Source: Streptomycetaceae bacterium (GTDB taxonomy: Bacteria > Actinomycetota > Actinomycetes > Nanopelagicales > Nanopelagicaceae). From it: DNA of 64,000 nucleotides. The DNA is taken from assembly GCA_027488575.1 (NCBI GenBank), contig JAIYBJ010000029.1, forward strand, positions 1 to 64,000, written 5' to 3'. The position numbers were made by a program, and so were the translations under genes. Positions 27,478-37,683 of this stretch are shown in pieces; positions within the stretch are counted from its first letter, which is position 1, and every line of letters begins with the position of its first letter. The notes under the pieces are model-generated. The model did not search any database and was not told the DNA's origin. It saw only the letters and a list, made by a program, of their open reading frames with translations.

Positions 27478-28319
27478 AGCCTGCAGGCATGTATGTCGGT
27501 GACAAGAATTCCTCTTGCGCCTACGTTCCACAATTCATCCATCACACGGTTCGTGTCTTTTCGCAACACCATAGCTCTCACAGCAACCCAATCTATATTT
27601 TGCAATGGGGAAATAGTTGGTGACTCTAAACCTGGAGTTATGGAACAAGCAGCATCAACTTTATCTTTAGGAATGTCGTAATCCATCAAAACATACAAAC
27701 GAGCAGTAATCACACCTTGTAGACGACGGAGCAATATTTGAAGAGCTGGGTTATTGACTTCAGTTTCTCGAGAAATCAAGATAGCTTCACTGATCAGAAT
27801 GGGATCTGCGAATATCTCCAAGCCCGCCTGACGCAATGTATTTCCTGTGCTCACAACATCTGCAATTAAGTCCGCCACCCCTAGACGAACACTGCTTTCA
27901 ACAGCTCCGTCCAATCTGACAACCGTTGATTTGATCCCTAAAGATTTCAAGTGTGCACTTACTAAACCCGGATAAGCACTTGCCACTCTCTTGCCTTCTA
28001 TGTCCTTAAGGTTCCAGTTTTTTCCACTAGGTGCGGCAAATCGAAAGGTGGATCCGCCGTAACCTAAGGACAACACTTCTGTTGCTTTTGCTTCTGAATC
28101 GATAAGAAGATCTCGTCCGGTAATTCCTGCTTCTAATTCTCCAGAACCGACATAGAGAGCTATATCTCTAGGACGTAGATAGTAAAACTCAACTTGGTTT
28201 TGAATATCGACTAGAACAAGATCGCGACTATCGGTGCGCTGTTTATAACCCGCTTCCTTCAAAACCGCAATCGAATCCTCGGCCAATGAACCCTTATTTG
28301 GAATCGCTACTCTCAACAT
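27474..28319 (-). CDS. hisG: ATP phosphoribosyltransferase
   Basis: 'MLRVAIPNKGSLAEDSIAVLKEAGY', 'VADLIADVVSTGNTLRQAGL'. Confidence 0.95.
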   Translation of the reverse strand: MLRVAIPNKGSLAEDSIAVLKEAGYKQRTDSRDLVLVDIQNQVEFYYLRPRDIALYVGSGELEAGITGRDLLIDSEAKATEVLSLGYGGSTFRFAAPSGKNWNLKDIEGKRVASAYPGLVSAHLKSLGIKSTVVRLDGAVESSVRLGVADLIADVVSTGNTLRQAGLEIFADPILISEAILISRETEVNNPALQILLRRLQGVITARLYVLMDYDIPKDKVDAACSITPGLESPTISPLQNIDWVAVRAMVLRKDTNRVMDELWNVGARGILVTDIHACRL

Positions 28320-28328
28320 TGTTTGCTC

Positions 28329-28592
28329 CTATAGGTTCTTGTAAATATCTTGAAGGGTCAAACCACGGGCCAGCATTAATGTTTGAAGGTGATAGATCAA
28401 TTGGCTAATCTCAATTGCTAGAGCTTCATTGTCTTCATGTTCAGCGGCCATCCATACTTCGCCAGCTTCTTCAATGATTTTTTTTCCGATGCTATGTAAA
28501 CCAGCATCAAGGGCTTTTACCGTCCCTGAACCATCGGGTCGAGTTAACGCAATATTCTCTAATTCACTCCACAGCGACTCGAAAGACTTCAT
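28329..28592 (-). CDS. hisE: Phosphoribosyl-ATP pyrophosphatase
   Basis: '[43 protein letters not shown]'. Confidence 0.94.
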   Translation of the reverse strand: MKSFESLWSELENIALTRPDGSGTVKALDAGLHSIGKKIIEEAGEVWMAAEHEDNEALAIEISQLIYHLQTLMLARGLTLQDIYKNL

Positions 28593-28658
28593 GAGAATAG
28601 TTTACTAGAAAAGCACCTTCTGATTCTTGCCAATAAAACGATTCGAACCTGCAAAACC

Positions 28659-29336
28659 TTATCGAATCGGATTGGGCAATGTTTGTTCAGCAAGGGCGCG
28701 CAAAACGTTAATCATTGATGCAGGATCATCAGCCTTATACACGGCGCTCCCTGCTACGAACGTGTCAGCTCCGGCAGCCCGAGCTATTTCAATCGTATCT
28801 TTGGAAATTCCACCATCTACCTGCAACCAAATAGGACGATTACCTATAAGTTGACGTGTTTTTGAAACCTTTTCCATCATGTCAGGTTTGAATGATTGTC
28901 CACCAAAACCAGGTTCGACGGTCATTATTAAAAACATATCCACTTCATCAAGATGATCTATGTACTTTTCAATATGGCTAGAGGGCTTAAGCGCCAAACT
29001 TGCTCGTGCACCATTAGATTTGATGTTCTTGATTGTGTTCTTGATATCTGATGTGGACTCAACGTGCACTGAAACGCTAGAACATCCAGCTTCTGCATAA
29101 CGTGGGCCCTGTGCATCACTATCAATGACCATCAGATGCGCGTCAACTGGGATGGAAGAACCAGAGATAATCGTCTTCGCTTCTTCCCAAGTAAAAGAAG
29201 TATTGGGAGCGAACTTTCCATCAAGAATATCTAAGTGAAGAAAATCAGATACTTTTGCTACTCTTTCAATTTCGGACAAGATATTTGAATGATCAGCATT
29301 TAAAATGCTTGGATGTATTCGAACATTGCTTTTCAT
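28659..29336 (-). CDS. rpe: Ribulose-phosphate 3-epimerase
   Basis: 'IHPSILNADHSNILSEI', 'LHLDILDGKFAPN', 'MTVEPGFGGQSF', 'QVDGGIS'. Confidence 0.95.
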   Translation of the reverse strand: MKSNVRIHPSILNADHSNILSEIERVAKVSDFLHLDILDGKFAPNTSFTWEEAKTIISGSSIPVDAHLMVIDSDAQGPRYAEAGCSSVSVHVESTSDIKNTIKNIKSNGARASLALKPSSHIEKYIDHLDEVDMFLIMTVEPGFGGQSFKPDMMEKVSKTRQLIGNRPIWLQVDGGISKDTIEIARAAGADTFVAGSAVYKADDPASMINVLRALAEQTLPNPIR

Positions 29337-29345
29337 GGGCAAATT

Positions 29346-30734
29346 CTATTTCTTCTTTCGCATAAGACTAAGAAACATCGCGTCCGTGTTGTGTCGGTGT
29401 GTCCACAAAGTCATGCTTGACCTATCAACGCCTGATGCGCGAAGGTCAGGGTGCAAGAATGGCGAAACATCAACGACTTCCATTTCAGGGTGGCGCTTGA
29501 GTGTTTCAGAGATTGCAATGCGAGTTTCGGATAGATGTGGGCTGCATGTTGCATAACCAAATATACCGCCTGGGTCCAGAACGCTTATGGCCGCATCAAT
29601 AATCTCTGACTGCAAAACAACAAGTGATTTTAAATCAGCAACCGTTCTGCGCCATCTAACTTCAGGTCGTCGTCGTAAAGCACCTAATCCGGTACATGGA
29701 ACATCTGCGAGAATGGCACCATATTTTTTTCCTGTTGATGCAATTTCTCGTGCATCACTAGTTGTAACGATTGCTCCTTGAACAACTTGGCGAACTAATT
29801 TCGATCTAACTTCTGAGATTTCATTAGCCACAAAAGATATGCCTTTATTCTTGGCTATCGCTGACAGAAGCGCGGCTTTACCGCCTGGTCCTGCACATAA
29901 ATCCAACCAACTATTTTGATTTATAGACGCTTGCGCAAATACATCTGCAACAAGTTGTGAACCCTCATCCTGAACTCCGGCAGCTCGGGAAATAACTAAA
30001 TCTAGTGAAGCAGGTGATCCATCAAAAACAGCGCCATAGGAAGAGTAATGAGTCGGTACTGCTCCAACTTCAACGAGATCCTGTTGGGTACTCAATCCGG
30101 GCCAAGAAACCAAAGTTGGTCGAGGAGCATTATTGTTTGCAATCAGTAAGCGTTCTACTTCTTGTAAGTCACCTAACTGATCCATATAGGCGCTGATAAT
30201 CCACTGAGGATGAGAGTGCAATACTTCAAGTCTCTCAAAATCATCCTTTATTAGAGAAATCTCGGTTACATATTGATCTAGTGATTTTTGACTAATTTCT
30301 CGCAAGATTGCATTGAGAAAAGATGCCTTAGATTCACCTAACACTTTGCGCCCGAGTTCAACAGTTGCTGAAACTGCCGCATGTGTTGGCACACGCATTT
30401 CAAACAATTGGTGTGCTCCTAAACGAGCTACATCAACTAATGCAGGATCTACGTCTGACCAAGGTCGATCACTTGCTTGACCAAGTATCCAATCGTGTCT
30501 ACCTTGCATGCGCAATGTTCCATATACCAACTCTGTAACGAATGCTCTGTCTCGTTCATCTAAAGATGATTGCGATAAAGCTTTAGGCAATAAGAGATTT
30601 GAATAACCTGCGTTGCGATTGACTTCATGCAAAACGTCAAAAGCCATTAAACGAGAAGCATCGGGACGTGGAGCCTTAAAATTTCTTCCCGTTGAATTAC
30701 TCAAAAACGTCTCCGTTGGTAACTCGCGTTCCAT
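29346..30734 (-). CDS. rsmB: 16S rRNA m5C967 methyltransferase (RsmB/Sun family)
   Basis: NusB-like N-terminus, 'WLDLCAGPGGKAALLSA', 'ILADVPCTGLGALRRRPEVRWR', 'YATCS'. Confidence 0.92.
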   Translation of the reverse strand: MERELPTETFLSNSTGRNFKAPRPDASRLMAFDVLHEVNRNAGYSNLLLPKALSQSSLDERDRAFVTELVYGTLRMQGRHDWILGQASDRPWSDVDPALVDVARLGAHQLFEMRVPTHAAVSATVELGRKVLGESKASFLNAILREISQKSLDQYVTEISLIKDDFERLEVLHSHPQWIISAYMDQLGDLQEVERLLIANNNAPRPTLVSWPGLSTQQDLVEVGAVPTHYSSYGAVFDGSPASLDLVISRAAGVQDEGSQLVADVFAQASINQNSWLDLCAGPGGKAALLSAIAKNKGISFVANEISEVRSKLVRQVVQGAIVTTSDAREIASTGKKYGAILADVPCTGLGALRRRPEVRWRRTVADLKSLVVLQSEIIDAAISVLDPGGIFGYATCSPHLSETRIAISETLKRHPEMEVVDVSPFLHPDLRASGVDRSSMTLWTHRHNTDAMFLSLMRKKK

Positions 30735-31608
30735 TTAACCAATCAGTTGTCGCCATTTCCTTCTTGCCCGCCGGCGTTATTCTTAGGATTTCAACAGGGG
30801 CATCTAAGGTTCCAACAATCAACTTCTTTCCATCGACTAGAACCTCACCTGGTTTCAATGTCGTCGAAACCGAAATAAGGCCCACTTCGGAAATCTTTAT
30901 GTTGGTGCCTCGATAAGTGGTCCACGCTCCGGGCGATGGAGAAAAAGCCCTTACTGAATTGCGAATGAAATTCGCATTCATGCTCCAGTCAATACGAGCC
31001 TCCTGCTTGGAAATCTTTGGAGCTAAACTTATTGAATCATTACTTTGGGGTTGAGGCTGCACTCCGCTTTCTATATCTGCCAAAACATTCGGAAAAGCTT
31101 TTGCACCTAAATCTGCGAGATCGTGTAATACATCCGAAGCTGCAGCGTTGGGAGGAATCTCATATCTTTGCTGACAATAAATCGGGCCAGTATCTAAGTT
31201 TGCATCTATTTTAAATAATGAAATACCTGTTGTTGTCTCACCATTTTGAATCGCTCTTTGCACGGGAGCCGCTCCCCTATAGGAAGGCAATAAGGAGAAG
31301 TGCAGATTTATGAAACCGAACTTAGGAATCGAAAGAAGATCTTGATTAAGGATTCGACCGTAGGCAATGGCAATAACCAGATCGGTGTTTTCAAATGCTT
31401 TACGCAACTCTTCTTCAGTACTTGGTTTGAGAAGATGAATCCCATTGGAATCCGCCCATGATGCGATTGGTGATTGCGTGAGCACTTTCCCGCGACCTAC
31501 GCGCGAATCAGGTGTTGTAACAACACGCAATAAATCGTGATCGGAGTTCTTAAGCCATTTAAGAGTTGGGATTGCTACATCTGCCGTAGCAGCCACCACT
31601 ACGCGCAC
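30697..31608 (-). CDS. fmt: Methionyl-tRNA formyltransferase
   Basis: 'NLHFSLLPSYRGAAPVQRAIQNGETTTGISLFKID'. Confidence 0.95.
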   Translation of the reverse strand: MRVVVAATADVAIPTLKWLKNSDHDLLRVVTTPDSRVGRGKVLTQSPIASWADSNGIHLLKPSTEEELRKAFENTDLVIAIAYGRILNQDLLSIPKFGFINLHFSLLPSYRGAAPVQRAIQNGETTTGISLFKIDANLDTGPIYCQQRYEIPPNAAASDVLHDLADLGAKAFPNVLADIESGVQPQPQSNDSISLAPKISKQEARIDWSMNANFIRNSVRAFSPSPGAWTTYRGTNIKISEVGLISVSTTLKPGEVLVDGKKLIVGTLDAPVEILRITPAGKKEMATTDWLNGTRVTNGDVFE

Positions 31609-32168
31609 TAGAGTCCTTTACCGAAAGGACTGTGAGGAGAAACTTTAATGATTGGCGCACTTCCCTTTGTCAGGGCATCTGTGAACCAATCTGAATCTCG
31701 AATATCTTTCATGGCAGTTTTGCGTGTTTGCTCATCAAGTCGATCAATAAATACGATTCCATTAATATGATCAGTTTCATGTTGAATAGCTCGTGCCAAT
31801 AACTCAGAACCTTCTACAGTTATGGGTTCCCCATGCATGTTCCAACCCTTAGCTACAACACGCATGGCGCGCCGTGTTGGGTATGACAATGATGGAAAAG
31901 AAAGGCAACCTTCTTCGCCATCTTGTATCTCGTCACTGAGATCCAAAGAAGGATTGATGAGATGACCTAATTGTTCATCTACATCCCAAACGAAAACTCT
32001 CAGTGGAACTCCTATTTGTGGAGCGGCCAGACCAGCTCCGGGGGCAGCAACCATTGTGTCCGTTAAATCTTGGACCAATTTTCGGAGTTCTTTATCGAAG
32101 TCAACTACAGGAGCTGCTGGAGTTGTAAGAACTGGATCTCCAAATAGTCGAATCTCTTGTACGGACAT
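31608..32168 (-). CDS. def: Peptide deformylase
   Basis: 'GAGLAAPQIGV', 'EEGCLSFPS', 'IQHETDHINGIVFIDRL'. Confidence 0.96.
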   Translation of the reverse strand: MSVQEIRLFGDPVLTTPAAPVVDFDKELRKLVQDLTDTMVAAPGAGLAAPQIGVPLRVFVWDVDEQLGHLINPSLDLSDEIQDGEEGCLSFPSLSYPTRRAMRVVAKGWNMHGEPITVEGSELLARAIQHETDHINGIVFIDRLDEQTRKTAMKDIRDSDWFTDALTKGSAPIIKVSPHSPFGKGL

Positions 32169-32190
32169 GGGATGAAGTCTACCAATTTTG

Positions 32191-34092
32191 TTAACCCAAA
32201 AGAGCGTATGGATCGATAGTTATGCTCATAGGACTTTTCTTAGACACACTTCTTTTGCGAGAAAGTACGTGGAGAAAATCCACCAGCAAGCCACGGCTAT
32301 TTTTTGGAACACTTATAAGGATTCTCGCATCATCTCTGGAATCAATTTCACTTAAATATACCTTTGACGTTTCAGGCAAGCGCCCATCCTTAATGCTCTT
32401 TAAAATACCGTTCTTTAACATAACGCCTTCAGATACAGGTACCTTCACGATGGCCGTTGTTGTAAAGGGAGGCAAATCTGCTTCCATGCTTTCGCGGAGT
32501 ATCTTCTTGATTAAGAGACTCGGACTCCATCGTGAAATTGCTGAAACGACTGGATGGAAAGAGTCTAAAACAAAAAAGACGCTTCCAGTTTTTCTCACAC
32601 GTGATGTCGCCTCAAAGAAAGTTTCGTAAACCATTTCTTCATGTGTCGATAAGGCGCTAGAAAAAAACCTTTGGCCCTCAAGAATTACGACGGATGCGTA
32701 ACCGTCCATTGCTCCGGGTATCGATCCCGCAGTTGCAATAACAATCTTTGTTCTCTCGGAAACCTCTTCCAATATGTTTGGGGCACTGGATATCTGAATA
32801 TTTGTATTGGGAAAAGCTCGTCCAATCTCTTCATGAAATCTCTCAATACCTCGCGCAGCCGCATACTTAGTAGTGCCTGAACACCATGTGCATTTCCAAT
32901 CCTTTACTTCTTTGGAACATATAGAGCAGGCGGGATCAGCGTTTTGACTTCTCAAAAATAATCTTGCTCCACAGTCACATAAAGATAAATTCTTACACTT
33001 CGCGCATAGAAGAGCATTTGCGTAACCTTTTCGAGGCACTAGGAAGAGTACTTTTCCTTGGGACAATGCTTTGCGAATCTCTGAAATCAGGCGGCCAGGA
33101 AGAAGTTCTCCTTTTTCTTGAGGGAAAGCTAAAGTTCTAATGTTCTGCTTGTGCCCTAGAAATCTCACTTGCCTTTCTTCAATTAGATAAGCCATTTCCG
33201 CAGAAGGTACATATCCCGTAAAAAAGACATTGCTCAATTCAATGGCTGCGCGGAGTTTTACGCTATCTCGCACATTCCAAAAAGGATGTTTCTGTTCAAA
33301 ATACTGCTCAGATTTTTCAAAGCCCACAATGATCGAACTCAAATCATTAATAGGAGCAAAGAGCGCACTTCGTGTACCGACAACTAGTGAGTGATCGGAA
33401 ATTGCAGCCTTGAGATAATTGGCGTATCGATCACCTCGAGATAAAGATGAATCCAATCTAATGATTGGAATTTCACTTTTCATACTTAGAAGTACGGTCT
33501 GCACACGTGCAACATCTTTAACATCTGGCAATAACAATAGAACTGACCCATGTTTTGACTGGGCGATAGCAAGATTAGCCAGCTCAACATACGGCGAAAC
33601 ATGTGGACTATGCATCACATATGAGAGCTGGATATTCTTCGACTTTTTTTGCTTATTTGTAGCTGCAGAAAAATCCTGTACGGGAAAGTTTCTCTCAACC
33701 GAGGCTACTCGAGGTGGAATTCCAGAATTGATCAATGAGTACGGATCGCTCGCCCAATACTTAGCCATCTCCAAGTAAAAATCTATAGTTCTCGAATTCG
33801 CAACGGGAATGTCTCCGAGCAAGGACTCAATTATCTTGAGATTACCCACATGCTGATTTGTAGTTGTTAACTCAACAACTATTGCTTCGCAGCTACGTGA
33901 ATTAAATGGAACTTTGAGACGAGATCCAATCTTAATTCTTTCCAACAAATCGTTAGGTATGCGATATGAATACAAACTATCTAAATGAGAGACGCCCGAA
34001 TCAACCCAGACATTTGCTACATTGGGTGAATCAGCTTTAGGTTCTGCGCGAAACGACTCTCGTTTTAAACGAAGCGGTTTAACGCTTTGCAT
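32191..34092 (-). CDS. priA: Primosomal protein PriA-like, degenerate ATPase motifs
   Basis: PriA zinc-binding cysteines 'CAKCKNLSLCDCG...CSICSKEVKDWKCTWCSG' retained; no GxGKT Walker A; position between metK and def. Confidence 0.85.
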   Translation of the reverse strand: MQSVKPLRLKRESFRAEPKADSPNVANVWVDSGVSHLDSLYSYRIPNDLLERIKIGSRLKVPFNSRSCEAIVVELTTTNQHVGNLKIIESLLGDIPVANSRTIDFYLEMAKYWASDPYSLINSGIPPRVASVERNFPVQDFSAATNKQKKSKNIQLSYVMHSPHVSPYVELANLAIAQSKHGSVLLLLPDVKDVARVQTVLLSMKSEIPIIRLDSSLSRGDRYANYLKAAISDHSLVVGTRSALFAPINDLSSIIVGFEKSEQYFEQKHPFWNVRDSVKLRAAIELSNVFFTGYVPSAEMAYLIEERQVRFLGHKQNIRTLAFPQEKGELLPGRLISEIRKALSQGKVLFLVPRKGYANALLCAKCKNLSLCDCGARLFLRSQNADPACSICSKEVKDWKCTWCSGTTKYAAARGIERFHEEIGRAFPNTNIQISSAPNILEEVSERTKIVIATAGSIPGAMDGYASVVILEGQRFFSSALSTHEEMVYETFFEATSRVRKTGSVFFVLDSFHPVVSAISRWSPSLLIKKILRESMEADLPPFTTTAIVKVPVSEGVMLKNGILKSIKDGRLPETSKVYLSEIDSRDDARILISVPKNSRGLLVDFLHVLSRKRSVSKKSPMSITIDPYALLG

Positions 34093-34104
34093 AGTCGTCA
34101 GGAT

Positions 34105-35301
34105 TTATTTAACGGCAGCGCGCAAAGCGTCCACGCGGCTAGTTGACTCCCACGTAAACTCTTTTAACTCACGACCGAAGTGACCATAGGCACTGGTCTT
34201 AGAGTAAATTGGACGCAGCAAATCTAAATCTCTGATGATTGCAGCTGGTCGTAAATCAAAAACTTGAAGAACAGCGTCTTGAATTTTGTTTACCGGCACG
34301 TTCTCAGTTCCAAAAGTTTCAACAAACAAGCCAACGGGTTGTGCTTTACCAATTGCATACGCCACTTGTACTTCACAGCGACGAGCAAAGCCTGCGGCCA
34401 CCACGTTCTTAGCCACCCAGCGCATTGCATACGCTGCGGAACGATCTACCTTAGAAGGATCTTTCCCACTGAAAGCTCCGCCACCATGGCGGGCCATTCC
34501 ACCGTAGGTATCAACAATGATTTTGCGACCGGTCAAACCCGCATCGCCCATAGGGCCACCAATTACGAATCTACCTGTTGGATTAATCAATACTCGTAAA
34601 TCATTCTTTGGTAAATCAATCTTTGACAGAATTGGGTTAATAACCTGTTCGATAATTTCAGGAGTTAGTTTTTTTTCTACTGAAACTTCTTCGCTATGTT
34701 GGGAGGAAATAACAACTGTATTTAGTGCAACAGCTTTATCGCCCTCGTACTCAATAGTTACTTGAGTTTTACCATCTGGACGAAGATACGGTAGCGCGCC
34801 TGACTTACGTACCTTGGACAATTGCGCCGCTAATTCGTGTGCCAACCAAATAGGAAGTGGCATTAACTCCTTTGTATCATCACAGGCATAACCAAACATT
34901 AAGCCTTGATCCCCAGCTCCTTGTAAGTCCAAAGGATCGGCAGAGGAAGCAACGCGATTTTCGTAGGCATCATCTACACCTTGAGCAATATCTTGTGATT
35001 GCTGGCCAATTGAAACTGACACACCACAGGAATTGCCATCAAATCCTTTTGCTGAAGAGTCATACCCAATCTTTAAAACTGTTTCGCGGATTATGCCAGT
35101 TACATCTGCATACGCATCTGTTGTGACTTCACCTGCAACATGTACTTGACCAGTGGTAATAAGTGTTTCCACAGCAACTCTGGATTTTTTATCTTGATCG
35201 ATAAGTGAGTCGAGTATCGCATCTGAAATCTGGTCGGCAATCTTGTCTGGGTGACCTTCGGTCACGGATTCTGAAGTGAATAGTCTCTTAGCCATTGGCA
35301 T
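34105..35301 (-). CDS. metK: S-adenosylmethionine synthetase
   Basis: '[24 protein letters not shown]', '[12 protein letters not shown]', '[19 protein letters not shown]'. Confidence 0.97.
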   Translation of the reverse strand: MPMAKRLFTSESVTEGHPDKIADQISDAILDSLIDQDKKSRVAVETLITTGQVHVAGEVTTDAYADVTGIIRETVLKIGYDSSAKGFDGNSCGVSVSIGQQSQDIAQGVDDAYENRVASSADPLDLQGAGDQGLMFGYACDDTKELMPLPIWLAHELAAQLSKVRKSGALPYLRPDGKTQVTIEYEGDKAVALNTVVISSQHSEEVSVEKKLTPEIIEQVINPILSKIDLPKNDLRVLINPTGRFVIGGPMGDAGLTGRKIIVDTYGGMARHGGGAFSGKDPSKVDRSAAYAMRWVAKNVVAAGFARRCEVQVAYAIGKAQPVGLFVETFGTENVPVNKIQDAVLQVFDLRPAAIIRDLDLLRPIYSKTSAYGHFGRELKEFTWESTSRVDALRAAVK

Positions 35302-36487
35302 AACCTAACCTAGAAACAACCTTATCGAGAATATATCGAGCTACTTTTGCCTTGGAAGTTTGCTCAATATAGATGCTCTCGCCCTCGGCACTCATTAAAT
35401 AACCAGCACTTTCATCGGAGGCAAAAACCGCACCGTGTGAAACATCGTTTACATAGATTAAATCTAGCTTTTTGGCTTGCAGCTTTGCTCGGCCCATCTC
35501 TTCAAGATTTGAAGTTTCGGCAGCAAAACCAACGATTACTTGCGAATCTTTTGCATCTTCGCTTAACTTCTTGAGAATATCTAGATTTGATACCAGTTCG
35601 ATTTTTTGTAAATCATTTTTCTTGATTTTCTCCTTTGCAACCGTTGTAGGTCTAGCATCAGAAACCGCCGCCGACATGATCAATACATCGCAATCATGAA
35701 TATTGGCTTGTAAAGCAATCTGCATCTGCTCTGCGCTTTCAACTCTTACAGTATGAATTCCAGCGATGTCAGGAATGTTCGAATTGGCCAGTACAAGCGT
35801 CACCTCGGCGCCGCGGTTACGAGCTTCTATTGCCAGTGCTTCGCCTTGTTTTCCAGAACTACGATTTCCGATGTATCGAACCGGATCAATGGGTTCCCTA
35901 GTCCCACCAGCGGAAATCAAAATCTTCTTTCCCAATAAATCCTGAGTAGAACCGATGTGATCTAAAAACGCTGCAATGATTTCAGATGTTTCAGGAAATC
36001 TACCTACTCCGGAATCGTTGCCTGTTAATCGTCCAGTTGCTGGTTGCATAACTGCGAATCCTCGTGACTTAAGTATTTCAACGTTCGCTTGTGTAGTCGG
36101 ATTGAGCCACATTTGTGGGTGCATAGCTGGCACTAAGAATTTTGGCTTCGAGGTAGCCGAAACTACATTCGTCAGCAGGTCATCTGCCCTGCCTTGAACT
36201 AATCGTGCGAGTAGATCAGCCGTTGTTGGTGCGATGATTATTGCTTCAGCACTATCAGCAAGTGAAACATGGTTAACTTTTTCTACTTCTTCCCACACTT
36301 GCGTGTTCACGCTCTTGCCGGAAAGTGCTTCCCATGTGGCCGTTCCAACAAAATTTAGACTAGAGGGTGTTGGAACAACTGTTATTGAGAAGTTTAAATC
36401 TTGAAGTCGACGTAGTAAGTCACAGGATTTATATGCTGCGATTCCCCCACCAACTCCGAGAATAATCTCTCGCTTGGTACCGCTCAT
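35288..36487 (-). CDS. coaBC: Phosphopantothenoylcysteine decarboxylase / phosphopantothenate-cysteine ligase
   Basis: '[18 protein letters not shown]', 'PAMHPQMW', '[25 protein letters not shown]'. Confidence 0.96.
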   Translation of the reverse strand: MSGTKREIILGVGGGIAAYKSCDLLRRLQDLNFSITVVPTPSSLNFVGTATWEALSGKSVNTQVWEEVEKVNHVSLADSAEAIIIAPTTADLLARLVQGRADDLLTNVVSATSKPKFLVPAMHPQMWLNPTTQANVEILKSRGFAVMQPATGRLTGNDSGVGRFPETSEIIAAFLDHIGSTQDLLGKKILISAGGTREPIDPVRYIGNRSSGKQGEALAIEARNRGAEVTLVLANSNIPDIAGIHTVRVESAEQMQIALQANIHDCDVLIMSAAVSDARPTTVAKEKIKKNDLQKIELVSNLDILKKLSEDAKDSQVIVGFAAETSNLEEMGRAKLQAKKLDLIYVNDVSHGAVFASDESAGYLMSAEGESIYIEQTSKAKVARYILDKVVSRLGYANG

Positions 36488-36496
36488 AAGTTTGAG

Positions 36497-36745
36497 TTAA
36501 GCGGTTGGTTCGAGATTTTCGATTGTTAGGAGACCCTCATTGATTTCACGAAGTGCAATTGAAAGAGGCTTTTCATGAACGTGAGTTTCTACAAGTGGGC
36601 CAACATATTCTAAGAGGCCTTCACCCAATTGTGAGTAGTAAGCATTGATCTGACGTGCGCGCTTAGCAGCGTAAAGCACAAGGCTATATTTTGAACCGCT
36701 CTTATCTAGCAATTCATCAATAGGTGGATTTGTGATTCCGTCCAT
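36497..36745 (-). CDS. rpoZ: RNA polymerase omega subunit
   Basis: '[31 protein letters not shown]'. Confidence 0.94.
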   Translation of the reverse strand: MDGITNPPIDELLDKSGSKYSLVLYAAKRARQINAYYSQLGEGLLEYVGPLVETHVHEKPLSIALREINEGLLTIENLEPTA

Positions 36746-36785
36746 TGTTTAACTCCTTATATGGTGCGTTGCCGCGCAATGAGCC

Positions 36786-37655
36786 CTAACGAGCAGACGC
36801 TAAGGATAACAGTTTCTGAACGACGTTCTCGACCTGGTCATTTACGAGGCAATGATCGAAAAAGGAGGCTGCGGCAAGCTCTTCTTGGGCGAGAGCCAAT
36901 CTCTCAGCCCGTCTCTGCTCAGAATCTGTTGCTCGCCTTTCTAACCGCGAAACCAGTTCTTCCCACGATGGTGGCTCAAGAAAAACAAGAATAGCTTCAG
37001 GTGAGTATGCCTTCACTTGCTTGGCACCTTCTATTTCAATCTCCAACAAAACATTGGCACCACTTGATAGAACTTTTTCTACGGCTTCGCGCGGAGTTCC
37101 GTATCTGGCACCTGCAAAATGAGCCCACTCCAAAAAATGATTCCGAGAGATCTCATCATCGAATTCTTCATCCGTTAAAAAGAAATAATCGACGCCATTT
37201 TTCTCGTTAGGACGAGGTTTACGTGTTGTAGACGAGACGCTCACCCAAAAAGTTTTGTTCTTGCGGATATAGGCAGCAATAGTGCTTTTACCCACACCAC
37301 CAGGACCCGAAAGAACAATTAATTTTCCGCGTTTGCTACTTGGGTCCAGCTCTGCAATTAAGGCGGCTATTTGATGTTTACCCAATCCTTGTAGACGTCT
37401 TGTCGGTGAGATGCTTAAGCGTTCCATTAGTGCACTTGCACGTACTTTCCCAACGCCAGTAATTGATGCCAATAAATCCGCCACCCGCATCTTGGCAACA
37501 ATCGAATCACTTTCTGACTCTTTGAAGACTTCGGCGAGTGATAATTCACCAGCCTTAATTCTATTTTTTACTGCCGCGCGTACTTGTCTCGAATGTTTAG
37601 CTTTCAGCAGCGCTGCATTTCGCTCTTCAGTGCTTAACTGTGGAGGCAATCCCAT
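36786..37655 (-). CDS. gmk: Fusion protein: actinobacterial integration host factor (mIHF) N-terminus + guanylate kinase C-terminus
   Basis: N-term ~104 aa 'PPQLSTEERNAALLKAKHSRQVRAAVKNRIKAGELSLAEVF...GVGKVRASALMERLSISPTRRLQGLGKHQ' = mIHF; C-term 'LIVLSGPGGVGKSTIAAYI...VSSTTRKPRPNEKNGVDYFF' = Gmk; one uninterrupted ORF. Confidence 0.92.
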   Translation of the reverse strand: MGLPPQLSTEERNAALLKAKHSRQVRAAVKNRIKAGELSLAEVFKESESDSIVAKMRVADLLASITGVGKVRASALMERLSISPTRRLQGLGKHQIAALIAELDPSSKRGKLIVLSGPGGVGKSTIAAYIRKNKTFWVSVSSTTRKPRPNEKNGVDYFFLTDEEFDDEISRNHFLEWAHFAGARYGTPREAVEKVLSSGANVLLEIEIEGAKQVKAYSPEAILVFLEPPSWEELVSRLERRATDSEQRRAERLALAQEELAAASFFDHCLVNDQVENVVQKLLSLASAR

Positions 37656-37683
37656 GCGACCAATCTAGTGCAAAAAATAGAAT

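Noticed and set aside
28639-28669. tRNA-like T-arm fragment (AGGTTCGAATC on minus strand) and inverted repeat CGATTCGA-N15-TCGAATCG around the rpe stop codon
   Set aside because: No acceptor, D- or anticodon-arm can be folded around it and the T-stem is not complementary; probably coincidence or a weak terminator.
34264-34765. Overlapping plus-strand ORFs antisense to metK
   Set aside because: Fully antisense to metK, no domain signature; a by-product of codon bias.
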